Below the pieces are notes generated by a model, which saw nothing but the letters and a program-made list of their open reading frames with translations, made no database searches and had not been told where the DNA came from. From positions 1-52,128 of the forward strand of contig JBIITN010000013.1 in assembly GCA_044340485.1 (NCBI GenBank): 52,128 nucleotides of DNA, read 5' to 3'. Origin of the DNA: UBA2093 sp044340485. Its GTDB lineage: Bacteria; Actinomycetota; Acidimicrobiia; Acidimicrobiales; Ilumatobacteraceae. This document shows positions 27,628-35,495 of the stretch, one piece after another; the stretch's first letter is position 1, and each line of letters opens with the position of its first letter. Position numbers and translations under genes: made by a program.

Positions 27628-28980
27628 TCAACTAGCACTTACTTTCTTGGCCATCTCTAAGCCCTTAGCTTTCATGGCTCCGCTGAGAGGAACGAATCCG
27701 AGTCCTTCTCCAAACTGAGGTGCGTAGTCGTTGATCATAAACTCAATGAATTGACGAATAACATCGCCCTTTGCGCTTTTCGCGGTACGAGCCAAAATGT
27801 ACGTCACGGCACCAATTGGGTATGCGCCACGAGTTTTGCGTGCATAGTTGAACGTAACAAAGCCGTTATCAGCCACTGTTGCGCCCGCAAGGAAGGCATT
27901 GTACGAGGATGACGATGGCTGAATGTACTGACCGAAATTGTTCTTCAACGCCACAACTCGCAATCCCTTTTGCTGACGGCTGGGATCGTATGCAAATGAC
28001 GTTTCAGAATAACCAATTGATCCGTTTGTATCTGCTACGTAGTTCGATTGATTTGACGATTGTTGCTGACCCTGAAAACGTGAACCAAACTGCGCTACAC
28101 CACCCGGAACATTTGTGTTGTGGTTATTTCCGGTGCCCCAAGCAGGGTTCACTGACTTCATGAAAATACCAAAGTTTGCACTTGTCCCTGATCCATCAGC
28201 ACGATAAACCACAATGATGTCTCTGTCAGGAAGCTTCGGTGTCGCTACTAGTTTGTACTCAGCTACGGTCTTTCCATCTGCTTTTACTTGATACGTGTTC
28301 TTCTGGTTGATCTTCACGGACAATTTAATTTCAGTCTTTTTGGCAACAGTGCTAGTGACAATTGCCTTCTTGGTCGTGGTATCGATAACTTCAACCTTCT
28401 TACCCCTTAATTTCTTCACCACTGATGGGTTAATGGCAACCGTGACCACAGCCGAGTTAGCGCGACGTTCGTTTTGCCATAGCGAACTGACGCCCTTGTA
28501 ATCGCTGCGCTTTTTTGAGTTTGACCACGTTGGGTTCTCTTTCATGTCCTTCGCAATTGCAGGATCGTTCCACTTCGTAATTGAACCGTTGAAAATTTTC
28601 TCGGCGGTCTGTTGGCTTAAGGACAACTGCGCACCCTTTAACTCATCGAGACGATACGTAATAGCGATAGCACCAGCTACATACGGAACATAAGTCCATC
28701 CAAAACTTGGTGTATTTGCCGATGTGACTGCAGAGTCGGAGCCGCCAAAGTCATAAGTTCCAGACTTGAAGCTGGACTGACCTGTGCCCGATCCTTTCGA
28801 GTCATAACTAAAGGAATGGTTGAATTGCTTGTTGAATTCAGCCATCGCCGCCTTGATAAATATCTCAGGGAATGATGCCCCTCCGCCCGCTACGGTCTCT
28901 GCCTGTACTGCAGAAGTCGCGACAAGTGATGACGCAACTGCCATACCGATAATCGCGACTCGCTTCTTTAAGCTGATCAT
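27628..28980 (-). CDS. pstS: Phosphate ABC transporter substrate-binding protein PstS
   Basis: This is a 450-residue exported phosphate-binding protein. The signal peptide covers about 1-27 and shows no lipobox. Phosphate-site segments are GGGASFPE (32-39), SKGSGTGQ (61-68), FGGSDSAV (78-85) and RADGSGTSANF (260-270). Between NGSITKWNDPAI (131-142) and the VVYRADGSGT strand, where family members have about 15 residues, there is an extra stretch of about 90 residues rich in Lys, Val and Thr (about 150-245), which looks like a small β-domain. The gene is last in the pst order, 122 bases after pstB, with its own PHO-box-like repeats. Confidence 0.93.
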   Translation of the reverse strand: MISLKKRVAIIGMAVASSLVATSAVQAETVAGGGASFPEIFIKAAMAEFNKQFNHSFSYDSKGSGTGQSSFKSGTYDFGGSDSAVTSANTPSFGWTYVPYVAGAIAITYRLDELKGAQLSLSQQTAEKIFNGSITKWNDPAIAKDMKENPTWSNSKKRSDYKGVSSLWQNERRANSAVVTVAINPSVVKKLRGKKVEVIDTTTKKAIVTSTVAKKTEIKLSVKINQKNTYQVKADGKTVAEYKLVATPKLPDRDIIVVYRADGSGTSANFGIFMKSVNPAWGTGNNHNTNVPGGVAQFGSRFQGQQQSSNQSNYVADTNGSIGYSETSFAYDPSRQQKGLRVVALKNNFGQYIQPSSSSYNAFLAGATVADNGFVTFNYARKTRGAYPIGAVTYILARTAKSAKGDVIRQFIEFMINDYAPQFGEGLGFVPLSGAMKAKGLEMAKKVSAS

Positions 28981-29036
28981 GTTTTTAGTTTCTCCTAGTG
29001 TTGTTTATATCAACACAGAGAACATAACTAGGCTGT

Positions 29037-29086
29037 GTGAACAGAAGATTTGTTTACAACAAACTCTAACTTACGTTCACGTGAAC
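29037..29086 (-). promoter_or_regulatory. PHO-box-like repeats upstream of pstS
   Basis: On the minus strand GTTCAC, GTTTGT and GTTCAC start at 29086, 29064 and 29042, exactly 22 bases (two 11-base units) apart. Actinobacterial PhoP/RegX3 boxes are built from GTTCACC units with 11-base period. The first unit is also half of a perfect 12-base palindrome, GTTCACGTGAAC. The site lies 57-106 bases before the pstS start and suggests independent phosphate control of pstS. Confidence 0.5.
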
Positions 29087-29102
29087 AATAGGAAAGCGGA
29101 AT

Positions 29103-29993
29103 TCACCCGAACTTTCCCTGTACGTAGTCTGCGGTACGACTGTCAAAAGGATTGGTGAACATGTTGATTGTTGAGTTTGCTTCCACCAAATAACCAGGAC
29201 CACCATCGGTGAGGAAAAATGCGCAGTAGTCGCTCACTCTGCTTGCCTGTTGCATGTTATGGGTCACAATCACCACCGTGATTTTCTCAGCAAGTTCGCG
29301 AATTGTTTCTTCGATGCGAAGCGTGCTCGCTGGATCAAGGGCAGAACACGGTTCATCCATCAACAGCACTTCCGGTTCAACTGCGAGCGAACGTGCAATA
29401 CAAAGACGCTGTTGCTGTCCACCGGAAAGTGAGCCACCTGATGCACCAAGGCGATCTTTTACCTCTTTCCACAGTCCGGCGCGTGTGAGACACTGCTCCA
29501 CTATGTCATCGTGATTCTGGCGTTTTAAGTGAGCCAGTTTGATGCCAGCCAAAACATTCTCGCGAATAGTCATTGACGGAAATGGGTTGGGCTTTTGGAA
29601 CACCATGCCAACCTTCAGGCGAATTTCCGCTGGATCAACTTCTGGAGAATATATGTCACTACCGTCGAGCAATACTTGACCTGCCATAGCCGCCCTTGGA
29701 ATGTGTTCATGCATGCGGTTGAGTAGACGAATAAAAGTGGACTTGCCACAACCAGAGGGTCCGATCAATCCCGTAACTGTGCGGGCCGGGAATGTCAATG
29801 AAACATCGGCCAATGCGTGATGATTATCAAACCATGCATGAACATTCTTTGTTTCAAGCCCACCATCAGACGGAGTGGGTGGAACCGGCGATGCACCACC
29901 TCGACCACTTTCAGTCTGTACCTTCTGGTTTCCCTCAATCATTGTTGAAGCCATCTCTTCCTCCGTTGCTGTGAATTCGTTTCGGTCACTCAT
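29103..29993 (-). CDS. pstB: Phosphate ABC transporter ATPase PstB
   Basis: This 296-residue ATPase drives phosphate uptake. Walker A is GPSGCGKST, the Q-loop is in FQKPNPFP, the signature is LSGGQQQR, Walker B is VLLMDEP and the switch His is in VIVTHNM. A polar N-terminal extension of about 40 residues precedes the ATPase domain. The ATG at 29993 gives an 8-base gap to pstA; the ATG at 29954 has a better ribosome binding site (GGAGG at 5 bases) and is a real alternative. Confidence 0.95.
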   Translation of the reverse strand: MSDRNEFTATEEEMASTMIEGNQKVQTESGRGGASPVPPTPSDGGLETKNVHAWFDNHHALADVSLTFPARTVTGLIGPSGCGKSTFIRLLNRMHEHIPRAAMAGQVLLDGSDIYSPEVDPAEIRLKVGMVFQKPNPFPSMTIRENVLAGIKLAHLKRQNHDDIVEQCLTRAGLWKEVKDRLGASGGSLSGGQQQRLCIARSLAVEPEVLLMDEPCSALDPASTLRIEETIRELAEKITVVIVTHNMQQASRVSDYCAFFLTDGGPGYLVEANSTINMFTNPFDSRTADYVQGKFG

Positions 29994-30001
29994 ATCAATC
30001 T

Positions 30002-31072
30002 CTATGCACGAGGCCCTCTGCTGCCGATGTATCGCGCTAAGGCGAACAACATCACAACAATTGTCATCAACACCAGTGATCCGGACCACGCACGAAGAAT
30101 CGCATTCTCTGTGCCGACACGCAAAAGTCCAAAAATGTACATCGGCAAACTCGCAATTGGTCCGATAACGGGATTCAATCGGAACTCATTTGCATAAAGT
30201 GATGTCAGAATCAACGGCGCAGTTTCGCCAACCACGCGGGCGATACCCAGAATCGCAGCAGTGACAAGCCCACTTCGAACCGTCGGTAACACGATCATTA
30301 AAGCTGTACGCCACTGTCGAGATCCAAGTGCATAGCCAGCGGTGCGGAGATCATCGGGTACAAGTTTTAGGACTTCTTCAGCCGTTCGCGCAACAGTTGG
30401 CAACATCAAGACTGCTAAGGCTGCAGATCCTGCGATACCAGAAAATTTTCCCATTTGTAGAACTATCGTTGAATAGACAAACAGTCCAGCAACAATAGAC
30501 GGAACACCACTCATAGATTGGATAACGAATCGAACAAAAAATGAAAAACGACCTCGAATTTCCGTTAAGTACATGCCACTCAAAATCCCAAGTGGCAACG
30601 TTATTACGGTCGCAATAAGAATCATCACGAGAGATCCAAAAATTGCGTGCGCAACTCCGCCCATGTTTAACTCATCCTCTGGCCCCGTTATGCGCATATC
30701 ATTTGTGAAATACCCGACATAGAGCGCTCTGTAACCTTTTTGAATCAAGGTAAAGAAAATGGTCAGCCACGGTACAAATGCAGCGAGTGCAAGTGCCTTA
30801 ATCAGAACACTCATGACAGCGTCCTTACGCTCTTTTACTTCAGCACGCCAATGCCGAACAACTGCAAACAAAATTGTGACGAAAAAGAAGACGAAAGCCC
30901 ACCCGTCAACACCGGCAACTCCAGTAAGCAAAGTAATTCCTGCAGACAAGATTGCCAAAGCAGTTAAGTACAGCCACTCTTGGATGCGTTTTCTCTTCGG
31001 CGCAATCCAAGGCGTCTGAGGCATCACTTCATCAAATTGTTGCTGCGGGGGCGGATTAGTTGTGGTGCTCAT
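30002..31072 (-). CDS. pstA: Phosphate ABC transporter permease PstA
   Basis: This is a 356-residue permease. After a polar N-terminus come two extra hydrophobic segments (about 33-80), a helix at 90-112, then the transport domain with GGVAHAIFGSLVMILIATVI and the ATPase-docking loop LGSRQWRTALMIVLPT. The position of GILSGMYLTEI and SGVPSIVAGLFVYS is typical of PstA. The N-terminal part is longer than in E. coli PstA. Its ATG overlaps the pstC stop by four bases. Confidence 0.94.
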   Translation of the reverse strand: MSTTTNPPPQQQFDEVMPQTPWIAPKRKRIQEWLYLTALAILSAGITLLTGVAGVDGWAFVFFFVTILFAVVRHWRAEVKERKDAVMSVLIKALALAAFVPWLTIFFTLIQKGYRALYVGYFTNDMRITGPEDELNMGGVAHAIFGSLVMILIATVITLPLGILSGMYLTEIRGRFSFFVRFVIQSMSGVPSIVAGLFVYSTIVLQMGKFSGIAGSAALAVLMLPTVARTAEEVLKLVPDDLRTAGYALGSRQWRTALMIVLPTVRSGLVTAAILGIARVVGETAPLILTSLYANEFRLNPVIGPIASLPMYIFGLLRVGTENAILRAWSGSLVLMTIVVMLFALARYIGSRGPRA

Positions 31073-32055
31073 ACGTTTCTCGTACTTTTCTGAACAATGA
31101 AAGATGCAAACATGTTGACCAAGAGAGTTAGGCAGAAGAGGACAAAACCAGCTGCAATGAGTGCTTTCAACTCGTATTCTCCAGCTTCTCCAAATTGACC
31201 CGCGATGAGGGATGCGATGTTCCCACCAAGTGATTCGAGAATTCGATAGTTGTAATCAAACACCAGGTTGAGAAGGAGAAACACGGCAACTGTTTCGCCT
31301 AATGCGCGCCCGAGTCCAAGCATTGCGCCACCAATGACTCCACTTTTTCCAAAAGGCAGTACAACTGTCCTAATTGCTCCCCACTTAGTGCTTCCCAATG
31401 CATAACAAGTATCGATGAGATCTCGCGGGGTGCGTGAGTACACTTCGCGGGCTACAGACGTTGTGATCGGAACAATAAGTGATGCGAGAACACATCCTGC
31501 AATAAACGGCGAGCGACTGAAATTCTCAAATTCAACCGAAAATAAGGGGAACCAGCCAAACCAATCGTTGAGAAACGTAGACCACCGGGTTCCGATGCTT
31601 GAAAATACTTGGATTCCCCACAGACCAAAAATGACTGAGGGGATCGCAGCGGCAAGATCTAATAGCGTTACCAAGACTTTCCGCAAGCGCAGCGGTGAGT
31701 AGAACTCAATGTATAACGCTCCTCCGATCGACAGTGGCACAGCGAACAAGAGAGCGATAGTTGCCACTACCACGGAGCCGACCAACATCGGTCCTAAACC
31801 AAACGAAGCGCCATCCCCAGTCTCTATGTCTCCGGCATTCCAGTCCGACCCAAACACAAACTTCAATCCAAAGTCAGCAAAAATCTGTGCGCTTCTATAG
31901 ATGAGGAAGAAGCCAATTGCTCCGAGCAACACAAGTGACGTCAATGCGCCACCTGTAACAATACGACGGAAGATGCGGTCTGCCCTGTTATAGACAACGA
32001 CAACGTCACGCTTTTCCGGTAGCGACCCTTGGGTGGGTTCAGTAGCCAACGACAT
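31069..32055 (-). CDS. pstC: Phosphate ABC transporter permease PstC
   Basis: This is a 328-residue permease with six helices. Typical PstC features are FGLGPMLVGSVVVATIALLFAVP-like helix 2, AAIPSVIFGLWG (about 140-151), the docking loop LGSTKWGAIRTVVLPFGKSG and GLGRALGETVAVFLL. It is first in the operon, so order is pstC-pstA-pstB-pstS instead of the usual pstS-first. A PHO-box-like direct repeat lies 46-63 bases upstream of the ATG. Confidence 0.94.
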   Translation of the reverse strand: MSLATEPTQGSLPEKRDVVVVYNRADRIFRRIVTGGALTSLVLLGAIGFFLIYRSAQIFADFGLKFVFGSDWNAGDIETGDGASFGLGPMLVGSVVVATIALLFAVPLSIGGALYIEFYSPLRLRKVLVTLLDLAAAIPSVIFGLWGIQVFSSIGTRWSTFLNDWFGWFPLFSVEFENFSRSPFIAGCVLASLIVPITTSVAREVYSRTPRDLIDTCYALGSTKWGAIRTVVLPFGKSGVIGGAMLGLGRALGETVAVFLLLNLVFDYNYRILESLGGNIASLIAGQFGEAGEYELKALIAAGFVLFCLTLLVNMFASFIVQKSTRNV

Positions 32056-32100
32056 TGACGAGGAGTCTCACAATGGTGGGTAACGCGCAACCATCTACAC

Positions 32101-32118
32101 GGTGAACGTCAAGTGAAT
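32101..32118 (-). promoter_or_regulatory. PHO-box-like direct repeat upstream of pstC
   Basis: On the minus strand ATTCACT starts at 32118 and GTTCACC at 32107, an exact 11-base period. GTTCACC is the consensus unit of the actinobacterial PhoP/RegX3 box. A further GTTCAG lies 7 bases upstream (from 32125). I infer phosphate-starvation induction of the pst operon. Confidence 0.55.
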
Positions 32119-32174
32119 TCTGAACCACATTTCACCCTTCTTTCCACAAACTGTGGACAAGCGATGCGGTTCAG

Positions 32175-32711
32175 TTACGCAGTGATATTCGACAGAATCT
32201 CACTAAATGAGGCGTCGGCCAATACACGCATCTCATCGTCAGTTCGATCCTGAATGGGATGTGCCACAAAGACGCGAGCCACATCAGGGAAACCAAGTGA
32301 CTTCGATTGCGCCTCGGCTGCACTGACAAATTCAGAGGATGCAACAAACACCCCTGGTATTCCTCGAAGTTCTAAATCTGCGATGTCGTGCACACTGCAC
32401 GTCGTGCAGCTGCCTCAATCAGCAAGTGATTCGATCACCACGTTGCATTGCTGAGAGATTTCATACCGCAAATCAGCAGGAGCTGGTTTGGTGAATGTGG
32501 GTTTGGCGTATCGCTTCACTGTGGCTCCGCGCTCCACCAACAATTCCTCAATGCGGTCGAGGTAAATGTTTCCGCGCGCCTTGCTGATGTCAAGTAACCC
32601 AACAGTGAGACCCTTGATAGAAGCTGGGCGAGCAAGACGCTCACGCGTGGCAGGAGAACGCTCGCTGGTGGGATCCAAGATCACAAGTGAAGAACCCTCG
32701 CCAGATGCCAT
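32175..32711 (-). CDS. UGSC-motif selenoprotein (TGA at 32415-32417 read as selenocysteine)
   Basis: Read through one in-frame TGA, this is a 178-residue protein with Sec99 in the motif Sec-Gly-Ser-Cys (Sec99 to Cys102), plus Cys105. A conventional reading gives two fragments, 98 and about 72 residues, in one frame with the stop between them. Sequence on both sides is continuous: GLTVGLLDISKARGN (about 34-48) and NVVIESLAD before the TGA, then IADLELRGIPGVFVASSEF and GFPDVARVFVAHPIQ after it. This matches the known UGSC selenoprotein family, named for this motif. Two candidate SECIS hairpins follow the TGA, and selA, selB, selC and selD lie within 7 kb. It is the second gene of an operon, 12 bases after a thioredoxin-fold partner. 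A redox role is inferred; the reaction is unknown. Confidence 0.9.
32387..32414 (-). promoter_or_regulatory. Candidate bacterial SECIS element
   Basis: In the mRNA directly after the UGA two mutually exclusive perfect 6-bp hairpins can form. One is CUGCAC/GUGCAG with a GAC loop (32395-32409). The other is CGUGCA/UGCACG with a GUG loop (32387-32401). The second places a loop G-U about 20 bases after the UGA, as in classical SelB-bound elements, and is my preferred one. Confidence 0.6.
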
Positions 32712-32723
32712 GTCTTTATTGTG

Positions 32724-34166
32724 TCACAGACTCACTGCTTGAGTCACCGGATCACTGCCCATCTTGCCGTTTGCCCAGCCAGCAATGACCGATGAAAACA
32801 GCCCAGCACCGCCACCGGCGTACGTCAACAAGATCCCACCAGGTCGAAATTTAGGAAGTGTGGCTTCGGCGAGAGATTCCGAGACACCTTCTGCCATCCC
32901 GTGTGCTCCGCGAATAATGTCAGCTCCCGACAATTGCAAACGAGCGTGTAACTCATCGAGGATTTGCGTGCGTGTCCAACCAGCTTCAGAAAAAATTCGT
33001 CCATGGTCGGGGCTTATTGTGAGAATCGCATCGAATGCAATTACCAACTTGGGGTGTATTGCAACGCGCATGCACGCAGCTAACGAATTCAACAGTTGCT
33101 CGGGGGTACGTGCAAGTTGGTCCACCATCACGCGAGGACCTTCACCTGCAAATACTGTGACACCATCTGCATCTGGCGCAAGACCACGTTCGACGCCAAG
33201 TGTGCCAAATGGCGAATTCTCTTCATCTTCTGCAAAGCAAAATGAAACTTTCCCCGGATTGCCGTGTGTTGCGCGATCAACTTCACCTGGACGGCCCCCG
33301 CCGACATTGCGAATGGTTAATTGCACTGCCCTGCCAATGGTGCTGTTAGCCCTATGGCCCTGACCAAACACATTCATGCCGCTATTCATACCGATGCGAC
33401 GTGTGCCTGAGCCGTGACACACGATCACTGGACCAACGGGCATAGTCGTGGCAAGCACACCATGCATATTGAATTCATCTGTGCATGCAGCTTCAAGTGC
33501 TGCAATGACCCACGGCAAGTACTCCGGTTTGCAACCAGCCATTACCGCATTGATTGCAACTTTTTCTACTGTGAGCTCGACCAAATCTGGTGGCGCAATT
33601 GCAACAACATCATGTGGATTTCGCGTGGTACCTGACAGCATCCGCATCACACGCTCTGGTGTTGGCGGCACTACGGGAAGACCGTCGGTCCATCCGCGCG
33701 CAAATAACGCTTCGATTTCATCTTCTGCGCTTGCAAGAGAAATATGACGAGCTGTTAAAACATCTCCTTGGAACCGAACACGCAAAGTATCTTCAAGATC
33801 TGGGTCAACACTCATTGATCCACACCCTGGACGCATTACTGGCAGATCACTGCCCAAAGTTGTTATACCCGTGATGTCACGCCACTCTTGTTGTGACCAA
33901 CCAACAGTGCGCGACACTTCTACTCCATCTTTGATCGCTATCACTGTTGGCACGGTTTCAATGTCGTAGTGCCACGACACCGCGAGATCACCATCATGTT
34001 GAGCTGTGAATGTTGATGGAAATGCAGGATTGTCTTGGGTGTAGACAGAAAGTGACGTGTGCTCGGCAATCACCGGCAAAAGCGGCTCCACCATCTTGCA
34101 CGTTGCGCACTCTTCCTTCACCACGATGACGAGTCCATCAGGAAGACGCGGTTTGGTGCTTGGCAT
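32724..34166 (-). CDS. Thioredoxin-fold fusion protein, partner of the UGSC selenoprotein
   Basis: This is a 480-residue protein with two parts. Residues 1-100 resemble a thioredoxin fold: a VVKEECATCKMVEPL active-site helix with Cys20 and Cys23 (CATC), and a TVPTVIAIKDG strand with the cis-proline. Residues about 125-480 form a large unrecognised domain with ARGWTDGLPVVPPTPERV, INAVMAGCKPEYLPWV and a Gly-rich HGSGTRRIGMNSGMNVFGQG. PGCGSM at about 118 is another cysteine candidate for redox relay. I chose the ATG at 34166; an open frame to 34373 is not conserved and overlaps the divergent gene. The stop is 12 bases before the selenoprotein, so this partner probably reduces or feeds it. Confidence 0.7.
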   Translation of the reverse strand: MPSTKPRLPDGLVIVVKEECATCKMVEPLLPVIAEHTSLSVYTQDNPAFPSTFTAQHDGDLAVSWHYDIETVPTVIAIKDGVEVSRTVGWSQQEWRDITGITTLGSDLPVMRPGCGSMSVDPDLEDTLRVRFQGDVLTARHISLASAEDEIEALFARGWTDGLPVVPPTPERVMRMLSGTTRNPHDVVAIAPPDLVELTVEKVAINAVMAGCKPEYLPWVIAALEAACTDEFNMHGVLATTMPVGPVIVCHGSGTRRIGMNSGMNVFGQGHRANSTIGRAVQLTIRNVGGGRPGEVDRATHGNPGKVSFCFAEDEENSPFGTLGVERGLAPDADGVTVFAGEGPRVMVDQLARTPEQLLNSLAACMRVAIHPKLVIAFDAILTISPDHGRIFSEAGWTRTQILDELHARLQLSGADIIRGAHGMAEGVSESLAEATLPKFRPGGILLTYAGGGAGLFSSVIAGWANGKMGSDPVTQAVSL

Positions 34167-34241
34167 ACAGCCGACTTTACAAATAATGGCGTCCGAACCC
34201 TGCACTAGTGTTGAGGACTGGACCAGAGGGGGTAGGTCGCC

Positions 34242-35348
34242 ATGTCGGCATTTGATTCGACCACACATAGCAACGCACTGGTACATAGCAACGCACTGGT
34301 CAACCCTCGCGAGTATCGACCCACGCGCGCTGTACGCCGTGGCGATCTTGAACACTCGTTCATGCGCCCTCATCAGACAGAAATCAATGTTGAAGATCTT
34401 GAATACGAAGGTCCCTCCGGCAAGCGAACCGTCCGTGAGTTTTTACAGTCGCTCAATAACGATGCAATTTTGGTGATGCTGGATGGGTCAATTATTTACG
34501 AGCGCTACAAAAAAGGAGCACGGCACACTCCTCATGCACTCACCTCGATGTCATCTGCATTTATCGGATTACTTGCCACCATGTCTGTGAACGGTGGGAA
34601 ATTAGATCTCAACAAGACAGTCGACGAATACCTCGATGACTTTTCGAACACGCCATACGGATCGGTTCGTATTGGTGACATTATGTCGATGCGCGTTCCG
34701 GTAGAACACACAGCCGACACGTCTTCTCCTCTCGATACTCATCCTCTGTCAATTCGAGAAGCATTGAAAACAACAAAGATCGCTGGAAGTGCTGGATCTG
34801 TTTTTCAATATGAAGACACCAACGTTGAAATTATTGGTCTTATTCTCGCCAAGTTATACAAACACAATTTGTCCGAGCTCCTGTCACAAGTCTTATGGAT
34901 GAAAATTGGTGCTGAAGAAGACGCGTCGTGGTCAATTGATGCAGACGGAGTTGAAGTTGCATCGAACGGACTTGCTGCAACCACGCGAGACATTGCACGC
35001 ATCGGCGAAATGATGCGTCTTGGTGGTGCTCTAAAAGGCGTTCGCATTATCAGTCCAAAACCAATTCATGATTTACGCATTGAAATGGACCATGACGCCC
35101 AACAACTCATCTCAGATAGCAATTGGGGTGGCGCAATAGGTGGTTATGGCTTTCATAATTTTTGGTTTATCCCGCCACGTGCTGACCACTTGCACGCCGT
35201 TGGTCGACATGGGCAACATCTCTATGTCGCCCCCAACAATGGCTTAACAGTTGTGTTGACATCTTCTTCTGATTCGGACTACCAGACATACGGCGGCGAA
35301 TTTGAATCAATGATGGAATGGGTGCTTTTCCGCCTCGGCACAACGTGA
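34242..35348 (+). CDS. Serine β-lactamase-fold protein with altered active site
   Basis: This is a 368-residue protein of the class C β-lactamase/esterase fold. The nucleophile region aligns as TSMSSAFIGLLA (102-113): Ser102 is present, but the Lys of the usual SxxK motif is Ser105. The second motif appears as YEDTN (family Y-x-N type) and the third as GRHGQH, in place of HxG-type. Catalysis may therefore be lost or different. No signal peptide is seen. Near the N-terminus an 18-bp tandem duplication (34265-34300) repeats six residues. It is divergent from the selenoprotein operon and directly upstream of the tRNA-Sec gene. Confidence 0.7.
   Translation: MSAFDSTTHSNALVHSNALVNPREYRPTRAVRRGDLEHSFMRPHQTEINVEDLEYEGPSGKRTVREFLQSLNNDAILVMLDGSIIYERYKKGARHTPHALTSMSSAFIGLLATMSVNGGKLDLNKTVDEYLDDFSNTPYGSVRIGDIMSMRVPVEHTADTSSPLDTHPLSIREALKTTKIAGSAGSVFQYEDTNVEIIGLILAKLYKHNLSELLSQVLWMKIGAEEDASWSIDADGVEVASNGLAATTRDIARIGEMMRLGGALKGVRIISPKPIHDLRIEMDHDAQQLISDSNWGGAIGGYGFHNFWFIPPRADHLHAVGRHGQHLYVAPNNGLTVVLTSSSDSDYQTYGGEFESMMEWVLFRLGTT
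34265..34300 (+). repeat. 18-bp perfect tandem duplication
   Basis: The unit at 34265-34282 is repeated exactly at 34283-34300, keeping the reading frame of the β-lactamase-fold gene (HSNALV twice). It is likely a recent slippage event in the poorly conserved N-terminus. Confidence 0.9.
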
Positions 35349-35375
35349 TCTTTTTATGGCGTTAGCCTCGGCAAC

Positions 35376-35471
35376 GGAGGTGTCCGAGCGCCTGGTGGGC
35401 TTCGCCGTCTTCAAAACGGTTGAGACGAGTGAACCTCGTCTGGCGGGTTCGATTCCCGTCCACCTCCGCCA
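35376..35471 (+). tRNA. selC: tRNA-Sec (anticodon UCA)
   Basis: The anticodon loop is CUUCAAA with UCA at 35411-35413, on a 5-bp stem (GCCGU/ACGGU). The acceptor stem GGAGGUG pairs with CACCUCC; discriminator G and CCA are encoded (35468-35471). The TΨC loop is UUCGAUU on a GCGGG/CCCGU stem. The long variable arm expected of tRNA-Sec is present: AGACGAG/CUCGUCU (35423-35441) with a 5-base loop. The eighth acceptor pair, typical of bacterial tRNA-Sec, would be a U-C mismatch, and the D stem is imperfect. With selA, selB and selD next to it the identification is firm. Confidence 0.95.
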
Positions 35472-35495
35472 ACAGAACTGCACGTGCGTGATACT

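Noticed and set aside
32175..32393. Separate 72-residue gene starting at GTG 32393
   Set aside because: It lacks a ribosome binding site and is the natural continuation of the frame before the TGA; the fused reading explains both parts.
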